In this document: piece by piece, positions 54,463 through 64,000 of the stretch
Numbering within the stretch: the first letter of the stretch is position 1
Layout of the letters: every line of letters starts with the position of its first letter
Source of the DNA: Burkholderia humptydooensis
Lineage (GTDB): Bacteria > Pseudomonadota > Gammaproteobacteria > Burkholderiales > Burkholderiaceae
Reading direction: 5' to 3'
DNA length: 64,000 nucleotides
Assembly (NCBI RefSeq): GCF_001513745.1
Contig: NZ_CP013380.1
Span: forward strand, 2,852,001-2,916,000
Program-made: the position numbers and the translations under genes
Notes under the pieces: model-generated
Seen by the model: only the letters and a program-made list of their open reading frames with translations
What the model was told of the DNA's origin: nothing
The model's database searches: none

Positions 54463-54491
54463 AAACTACCTTTCGCCCCAAATTGCGTCAA
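54463..54491 (-). promoter_or_regulatory. Promoter of the M24 aminopeptidase gene
   Basis: Minus-strand TTGACG (54486-54491), a 17-bp spacer and TAGTTT (54463-54468). It is followed by a leader of about 60 nt to the ATG. Confidence 0.45.
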
Positions 54492-54891
54492 GCTTAAATT
54501 TTCGTCGCGCTTAAACAAATGCAACCTTCAGTCAGAACGGACGATCGACGTCGGCATGCGCCCATGTTTCGCCGATGTTTCGCCCATGTGCCGCGCGGAT
54601 CCGCCCGTCACGCGTCCGCGGAGCCATGCGATGCGCGTCGCGCCCCGGAAACGCGATGCCTGCCGTACAAGCCAGTTACCGTTGTGGGCATGGGCCGCTG
54701 CAAACGGTTAGCAGTTCGACGCTTCTCGTCGCCACGGCCTCTACGAAGCGCGCTCCCCGATCGATCCGCCGGTCGGCTGCATGACGCGGCGAGCGGGTCG
54801 GCATGCTCGTCACGGCGAGTGGCTGCCCGGCAAAGACATCGCGCGAGCGATATCGATACCGTCGGCACCTCACCTGCGGCGGCGCAGACGT
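54492..54891. other. Gene-free stretch between the two M24 genes
   Basis: About 400 bp of moderate GC with no frame that resembles a protein. No repeats or operators recognised. Confidence 0.4.
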
Positions 54892-55608
54892 TCAACCGAG
54901 CCCGAACGGATCGTCGGTGCTTTTTGCCGGTTGCGTGAACCAGCGCGAACCGTCGGCCGTGATGTATGCGTGATCCTCGTGACGAATTCCGAATTCGTTC
55001 GGAACGCAAAGCATCGGCTCGATACTGAAGCACATGCCCTCGTCGAGTACTGTTCGATCGCCTCCGACGAGATAGGGCCATTCGTGGATGTCGAGCCCGA
55101 TTCCGTGGCCCGTTCGATGCGGTAGACCCGGCAGCGCATAATCCGGACCATAGCCGACGGATTTCAGATAGTCGCGGACCGCGCGATCGCCCTCTTCAGC
55201 CGCCATGCCGGCCCTCACGCGTTCGAAGGCGACGCGTTGCGCCTGCTTCTCGTGCGCCCAGACTTCGCGCTGACGCGCGCTCGCCTCGCCGAACACATAT
55301 GTGCGCGTGATGTCGGAGTGGTAGTCGTACAGTTGGCAGCCCGTATCGATCAGTACCATGTCGTTGCGCTCGAGCCGCTTCGGATGCTTGACGCCATGAG
55401 GATACGCAGTATCGGGCCCAAACAGCACGATGCAGAATGTCGATCCGCGCCGCGCGCCCACCGCTCGATGTGCGGTGTCGGTGAAATCGAGCACCTCGTC
55501 GGCACTGATGCCCTCTCTCAAGATTGCGGCCACCGCTTGATGAACGCGCAGCGTCATGTCGTTCGCGCGCTGCATCAGCGCGAGCTCGGCTGCCGATTTG
55601 CGGATCCG
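54892..55608 (-). pseudogene. M24 Xaa-Pro dipeptidase lacking its N-terminal domain
   Basis: The catalytic domain is complete: it begins at RIRKSAAELALMQRAND, carries VLIDTGCQLYDYHSDITRTY (metal Asp pair), GHGIGLDIHEWPYL (His), SIEPMLCVP (Glu) and RHEDHAYI (Glu), and ends with a normal C-terminus. The N-terminal creatinase-like domain of about 130-150 residues is missing: upstream of 55608 the frame runs into unrelated sequence and the rRNA operon terminator. No ribosome site or promoter serves it. It is a gene cut at the edge of the rRNA operon. Confidence 0.75.
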
Positions 55609-55680
55609 GCACGCGCGCGTGCGCTTACGATGAGAGAGCGCAATGCGCGCGTTGTTTTTGTTGAGGCTGGGGTAAAAGGC

Positions 55681-55711
55681 GAAACCCCCGCCTGTGAGGG
55701 ACGGGGGTTTC
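55681..55711 (-). terminator. rRNA operon terminator
   Basis: GAAACCCCCG (55681-55690) and CGGGGGTTTC (55702-55711) form a 10-bp stem with an 11-nt loop; on the minus strand it is followed by GCCTTTTACC. It lies 12 bp beyond the 5S gene. Confidence 0.75.
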
Positions 55712-55722
55712 AAGAGGAGGAG

Positions 55723-55836
55723 CCTGACGATTACCTACTTTCACACGGGGATCCGCACTATCATCGGCGTGGAGTCGTTTCACGGTCCTGTTCGGGATGG
55801 GAAGGGGTGGGACCGACTCGCTATGGTCATCAGGCA
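55723..55836 (-). rRNA. rrf: 5S ribosomal RNA
   Basis: The minus strand starts TGCCTGATGACCATAGCGAG and contains CCCATCCCGAACAGG, both standard for beta-proteobacterial 5S RNA; the ends TGCCTGA and TCAGGC pair as the terminal stem. About 114 nt. Confidence 0.93.
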
Positions 55837-56018
55837 AAGAGGGTTGTTGCGCTGCTTGGCAGCGCAACCAATCTTGGAAGAAGCAGTAATTTTGGGTTGT
55901 GAGGTTGTATCTCACACATACGCGGTACTTCAACCGCTGTACGTCGAGTGCCTTGCACTCGACGCTCGATATCCGTAAGCGCTGAAGCGCTAACGGCTAT
56001 CGAGACAGACTTGTTATA

Positions 56019-58897
<2,879 letters not shown>

Positions 58898-59291
58898 CTA
58901 TAACGAGTCTGTCTCATGTCGGCCATCGTTAGCGCTTTAGCGCTTACGATGGCCCCATCCCCGAATGGGGATGACAGCCGCTACAGGTTGAGTTCTCGCT
59001 TGTGCCGTATTCCAATTTGATGTCGACCAGTGTTAGCGCTTTAGCGCTTACTCTGGTCCCACTCCCGTAGGGAGCCGAACATGAAGTTCGAATCATCTTG
59101 AGATACATCGATACAATCACAACCCGGATAACTTCCACGTCCATCTCAAAGACGCTTCCGCTATCCAAATTACTTACTTCTTCCAGATTGTTAAAGAACG
59201 ACAGCCGATACAGTTGCCTGCATCACTCTGACTGGCTCAATCGCCAAGGACAAAGATTCGACTCATGTCGAACGCTTGTCATTGAAGATTG
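58898..59291 (-). other. Spacer between tRNA-Ala and 23S rRNA
   Basis: Contains two exact copies of GTTAGCGCTTTAGCGCTTAC (58928-58947 and 59032-59051); a one-mismatch inverted copy lies on the other side of the 23S gene at about 55976-55995. A boxA-like element (minus GTTCTTTAACA, 59189-59199) lies near the tRNA end and is expected for antitermination and 23S processing. Confidence 0.6.
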
Positions 59292-59367
59292 TGGTGGAGG
59301 CAGACGGGATCGAACCGACGACCCCCTGCTTGCAAAGCAGGTGCTCTCCCAGCTGAGCTATGCCCCC
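59292..59367 (-). tRNA. tRNA-Ala (anticodon TGC)
   Basis: 76 nt with encoded CCA, located in the 16S-23S spacer. The minus strand begins GGGGGCATAGCTCAGC, the anticodon loop is CTTTGCAAG (TGC), and the T-arm is GGTTCGATCC. Confidence 0.97.
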
Positions 59368-59404
59368 GTACAGAGACACTCAGGTTCCCTTCTCGCCAGA
59401 CAAT

Positions 59405-59481
59405 TGGTGGGTCTGGTTGGATTCGAACCAACGACCCCCGCCTTATCAAGACGGTGCTCTAACCGACTGAGCTACAGACCC
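59405..59481 (-). tRNA. tRNA-Ile (anticodon GAT)
   Basis: 77 nt with encoded CCA. The minus strand begins GGGTCTGTAGCTCAG, anticodon loop CTTGATAAG (GAT), T-arm GGTTCGAATCC. Lies 37 bp from tRNA-Ala, the usual Ile-Ala spacer pair. Confidence 0.97.
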
Positions 59482-59545
59482 CTGAGTCTGTCCTGATTTA
59501 CAGCCGATAAGCGTGAGCGCTCAACTTCGCGGATTTAAGCTCGAG

Positions 59546-61077
<1,532 letters not shown>

Positions 61078-61245
61078 ATGCCTGTTACTGTTTTCGGTTG
61101 TTTCCAACCGGTCGCTCACTCAAAGCTGACAGGTCGTGAATTGCTTCACAAACCTGACTTACTTTAGTGTGAGACTCTTGATACTTTTGCTCGCGATCCG
61201 AAGATCGTCCGCCACATCAAGCGCCCACACTTATCGGCTGTTCAT

Positions 61246-61257
61246 TGTTAAAGAGCA
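61246..61257 (-). promoter_or_regulatory. boxA antitermination element in the rRNA leader
   Basis: The minus strand reads TGCTCTTTAACA, identical to the boxA consensus, in the leader about 170 nt before the 16S gene. Confidence 0.8.
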
Positions 61258-61330
61258 CATCTGCGAGAAGATTTCACTACTTGCCACCGCCTTCTCAGCA
61301 GCGCTGCGTTGTCAGCAGCAGAGAAATGAG

Positions 61331-61359
61331 ATTATGATCACTTATTCGTAGCGCGTCAA
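61331..61359 (-). promoter_or_regulatory. rRNA operon promoter
   Basis: Minus-strand TTGACG (61354-61359), 17-bp spacer, CATAAT (61331-61336), preceded by an A/T run (GTAAAAAAGTTG) that could act as an UP element. The region 61360-61689 holds no gene. Confidence 0.75.
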
Positions 61360-61689
61360 CAACTTTTTTACCGCCGCGCCACCGAAACCTCGTCATCGCC
61401 GTCTCGCGCTCCCGTTCGTCCTCGCGGTCGACCGTACTGCCCGAGCTCAAGACTTCCCACTCCCCCCCTTCGCGCCGCGTTCGCCGCAGCGCGAAAGAGG
61501 CGTGATTTTAGGCATAAGCTTCGTACCCCGCAAGAGGGTTTCGAAAATTTTTTTGCTCCCCTATATATTCACACTTCGAACGCGCTCGCCTATCTTCCAT
61601 AAGGAAGACTGCCGGAAGGTCGGCAAACCGCTGAACAAACGCGGAACGGACTAAAATGACAGGTTCCTCGCATCCAACCATGTCAATCT

Positions 61690-62907
61690 ATGCGCCAGCG
61701 AACCGCTAAACGCCTCCCCCCCGATGCCGACAAACTGGTCGGTCTGTCGCTCGCGCTGTTTGCGTCCGGCAGCCGCGTCGAAGATCGCTTCTGGGAAGCC
61801 AAGCTCGACGCCTTGCTCGCAAAGATCGTCCGCAACGGCAACCAGACCACGCTCGACGCCGCGCTCGATCATCTCCAGCAGAATCACCCGGACGCCTACG
61901 GCGCTCTCGCCGACATGGCCGAGACGCACAGCGAGTCCCTGTCCGTCGAGCATGACGGCAAGCCGTACGAAGCGCTCCTCGTCGCGATCCCCGTGCTCGC
62001 GTGGACCCGGTACATGATTCCGTCCGGCGCGCTCAAGACCGAGATCGCCGACGTGTTGCGCACCCACTTGCAAGCGCACGTGCTCGCGCAAGGCACGCTC
62101 GTCGCGATGGCGCCCTTTCTCTACAGCATCGATCAACTGCCGCGCCATCACGTCGAAACTTACCGCCTCGCGCAACAGCTCGCGCACGCGGCGCTCGGCA
62201 ACCATCCGGTCAAGCTCAACTACGGCGACCTGCCCGAGACGTCGCCTATCCTGGCTGATCCGCGCTTCCTGCTCGCCGTCGTCGCCGCGCCCGCCGGCGC
62301 CCCGCTCTTCCGCTGGCAGGAAGAAGAGCACGGCTCGCGCATCGAGCGCGGCCAATGCCTCGAGCAGTGGGCCGCACAGGGCGGCGTCAACTTGTCCGCC
62401 GCGCTCCCCGGCTGCGAATTCGAGTGCCTGCTGCCCGACGCGTACTACTCCGCGTGCCGCGACGCCGACGAGCGAATCCGTCCGCACACCGTGCGCACCG
62501 CGATCCGCTATCTGTTCGACACGATCGGCGCCGCGCCGCAGGAGTTGAGAGCCGTGATCGCGGGCTTCGGCGAGCGGCGGATCGACGAATATCGCGTCGC
62601 CTTCACTCGCCGCGGCAACAACGACGTCATCTACGGGGTCGTCTGGCCGCTCTACGGCCGCGAGAACGGCGAGGCATCGATCGACGAGGCGACGCTCGAA
62701 GCCGAGGCCCCCGCCGACGGCCCGCTCGAAGAAATCGCCTCGCTGCTGAAGGAAGCGGGCGTGACCGACATCCGCCGCCACGCCGGCCGCTTCGAACCCG
62801 AATATTGCGACGATTGCGGCGTCCCGTTGTACGCGGACCCGCTCGGCGAGATCGTCCATGCGGAGATGCCGGAGGACGCGACGCCCGCGCAGCCGCACTT
62901 CCACTAA
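61690..62907 (+). CDS. DUF2863-family protein with a C-terminal zinc-ribbon-like end
   Basis: 405 residues. The sequence (SRVEDRFWEAKLDALLAKIV, QTTLDAALDHLQQNHPDAYG) is what I recall as the DUF2863 family, found in Burkholderiales and without known function. The last 35 residues contain YCDDCGVPLYADPLGE, a treble-clef-like CxxC that lacks an evident second Cys pair. No signal peptide or membrane segment. The start at 61690 has no good ribosome site. Stands alone, diverging from the rRNA operon, and is followed by a strong terminator. Confidence 0.8.
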   Translation: MRQRTAKRLPPDADKLVGLSLALFASGSRVEDRFWEAKLDALLAKIVRNGNQTTLDAALDHLQQNHPDAYGALADMAETHSESLSVEHDGKPYEALLVAIPVLAWTRYMIPSGALKTEIADVLRTHLQAHVLAQGTLVAMAPFLYSIDQLPRHHVETYRLAQQLAHAALGNHPVKLNYGDLPETSPILADPRFLLAVVAAPAGAPLFRWQEEEHGSRIERGQCLEQWAAQGGVNLSAALPGCEFECLLPDAYYSACRDADERIRPHTVRTAIRYLFDTIGAAPQELRAVIAGFGERRIDEYRVAFTRRGNNDVIYGVVWPLYGRENGEASIDEATLEAEAPADGPLEEIASLLKEAGVTDIRRHAGRFEPEYCDDCGVPLYADPLGEIVHAEMPEDATPAQPHFH

Positions 62908-62949
62908 AGCCTGCCCGGCGCCGCGCCGCCGGGCGCAAGCGCTCCGTCG

Positions 62950-62983
62950 AAGGCCGCCCCGAGCTCCCGCTCGGGGCGGCCTT
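62950..62983 (+). terminator. Strong hairpin after the DUF2863 gene
   Basis: AAGGCCGCCCCGAGC (62950-62964) and GCTCGGGGCGGCCTT (62969-62983) form a perfect 15-bp stem with a TCCC loop; the downstream sequence is only moderately T-rich (CGCGCTTTCGCTT). Confidence 0.7.
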
Positions 62984-63110
62984 CGCGCTTTCGCTTGTCC
63001 GAATTTTTCTTATGACTTTCAGCTAGGCCGACATCCTGTAATGTCTTTGTCATTATTGCGGAGATGGCACTCGTCGTTTTCTCGATCAATCGGATAAGCG
63101 GAGGCATAAC

Positions 63111-63950
63111 ATGAGGTTTCTGGTGCTCAATTCGAACGCGGAGCGTCGCGACGGCTTGAAAACCCTGCTGCGTCAAATCGACCGACACGCCGGCTACAAC
63201 GACGCCAAGGACTGGCGGCAGGCGCAACGGCTCATCAAGTTGCAAAGCTTCGACTTGATCGCGGTCGACTGGCAGGACATCAAGCGGCTCGGCGATCTGC
63301 GTGCGCTTTGCCAGGCTTGCGCGCCCACGCCCGTCGCCGCACTCACCGACGACGCCTCGCCCGAGCACGCGCAAGCGCTCTTCGACGCCGGCGTGCTCGG
63401 CGTCATTCCGCGTTCCACGCGCCCGCACCTCATCGTCCGCGCGCTCGAAATGGTGCTGCTCGGCGGGTACTACGTGCCGCCGAGCGCGCTCAATCTCACC
63501 GAGCCGGCCGCGCGCGTTAGGGACGGCCGCGTCGAAGCGATCATCAGCCAGTTGCCGCGCAGAAAGCGCTCGCCGTGCAGTTTGCTGTCGCCGCGCCAGG
63601 CGCAAATCATGCGGTTCGTCCACATGGGCAGCACCAACAAGATGATCGCGCGCACGCTCGGCATCAGCGAAGGCACGGTCAAGATCCATCTGGCCAGCAT
63701 CTTCCAGCAGTTGGGTGCGACAAATCGCGCCGCCGCGGTCGCGATCTACAACGGCTGGCTGCCGCCGCATCTCGAAGTGCTGCTGTCCGCACGCGAGACT
63801 TCGCCCAAACCCGTACACGGCGCGCCCGGCCCCGTGCCGCTGCGCCCGGCGAAAGCCCGCCACCCGTACCCGCTCGCAGCCGAAAACGAATCGTCTGCCC
63901 AGCCACTCATCGCAGCCGAACCGGACGCGCTGTTCAAGGCGAACGAATAG
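63111..63950 (+). CDS. LuxR/NarL-family regulator with a degenerate receiver domain
   Basis: 279 residues. An N-terminal receiver-like domain (1-120) keeps an Asp at the phosphorylation position (Asp53 in LIAVDWQDIK) but the acid pair after strand 1 is replaced (LVLNSNAERR) and the conserved Lys of strand 5 is Arg (VIPRSTRP). The C-terminal LuxR HTH is normal (LSPRQAQIMRFVHMGSTNKM, then GISEGTVKIHLASIFQQLGA). A 60-residue Pro/Ala-rich tail follows. GGAGG about 8 nt before the ATG supports the start. No sensor kinase gene is adjacent; activity is probably not controlled by classical phosphorylation. Confidence 0.87.
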   Translation: MRFLVLNSNAERRDGLKTLLRQIDRHAGYNDAKDWRQAQRLIKLQSFDLIAVDWQDIKRLGDLRALCQACAPTPVAALTDDASPEHAQALFDAGVLGVIPRSTRPHLIVRALEMVLLGGYYVPPSALNLTEPAARVRDGRVEAIISQLPRRKRSPCSLLSPRQAQIMRFVHMGSTNKMIARTLGISEGTVKIHLASIFQQLGATNRAAAVAIYNGWLPPHLEVLLSARETSPKPVHGAPGPVPLRPAKARHPYPLAAENESSAQPLIAAEPDALFKANE

Positions 63951-64000
63951 CCGGTAAAACCCGCGTAGAGGGTGAATCCATTCCCATCTTTTGTATTCAA

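Noticed and set aside
63746..64000. Minus-strand frame running off the right edge
   Set aside because: Mostly antisense to the LuxR gene; the first 17 residues beyond it look plausible but are too few to support a gene.

Overview
The window looks like a chromosome segment from a Burkholderia of the B. pseudomallei/thailandensis type or a close relative. The evidence is the very GC-rich coding from about 25 kb onward, the order of the rRNA operon (16S, tRNA-Ile, tRNA-Ala, 23S, 5S), and the SerA, MdtABC, DUF2863-type and peroxiredoxin genes. The species call is an inference from composition and gene types, not from a search.

Region 1 (1-23.0 kb) is an accessory catabolic cluster with visibly lower GC and different codon use from the rest. 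On the minus strand are a TetR regulator with a thioesterase, a ten-gene operon (ABC amino-acid-type importer, hydantoin-type racemase, SDR, imidase/deacetylase-type hydrolase, MaoC hydratase, CoA ligase, nitrilase-type amidase), a secreted alpha/beta hydrolase, and an ETF set with ETF:quinone oxidoreductase. On the plus strand are a nitronate-monooxygenase-type flavoprotein, a second ETF, and a two-subunit FAD/[2Fe-2S] oxidoreductase of the opine-oxidase/HcnBC type. Five copies of one 18-bp near-palindrome (ACTGAC-N6-GTCAAA and variants) sit on the promoter of every one of these transcription units. Three of the promoters share an identical layout (TTGAC(A/G), 16 bp, CATACT with the operator running into the -10). 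I read this as a single TetR-controlled regulon for importing a nitrogenous, probably amide- or imide-containing compound, oxidising it through flavoproteins to ubiquinone, and processing the acid product as a CoA thioester. The substrate is unknown. A second thioesterase gene in the cluster is a frameshifted pseudogene.

Region 2 (23.0-24.95 kb) is a junction: an HU gene broken by an amber codon, an orphan hairpin terminator and about 1.5 kb with no convincing gene. Region 3 (24.95-44.3 kb) is high-GC core: an IclR regulator, an MdtABC-type RND pump, an NAD(P)-binding protein, an exported peroxiredoxin, a GGDEF/EAL protein plus HDOD protein pair, and a B-type (ba3-like) cytochrome oxidase operon with three multiheme c-type cytochromes and an upstream FNR/Anr-type box.

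Region 4 (44.7-55.6 kb) is mixed: a lipoprotein with two retropepsin-like domains and a PDZ domain, a frameshifted sulfonate-binding protein gene, a small IS5-type transposase-domain protein, SerA, an AraC regulator divergent from a fatty acid desaturase, an M24 aminopeptidase, and a second M24 gene whose 5' part is missing where it meets the rRNA operon. Region 5 (55.7-61.4 kb) is a complete rRNA operon on the minus strand with its terminator, boxA elements and promoter. Region 6 (61.7-64 kb) holds a DUF2863-type protein and a LuxR-family regulator with a degenerate receiver domain.
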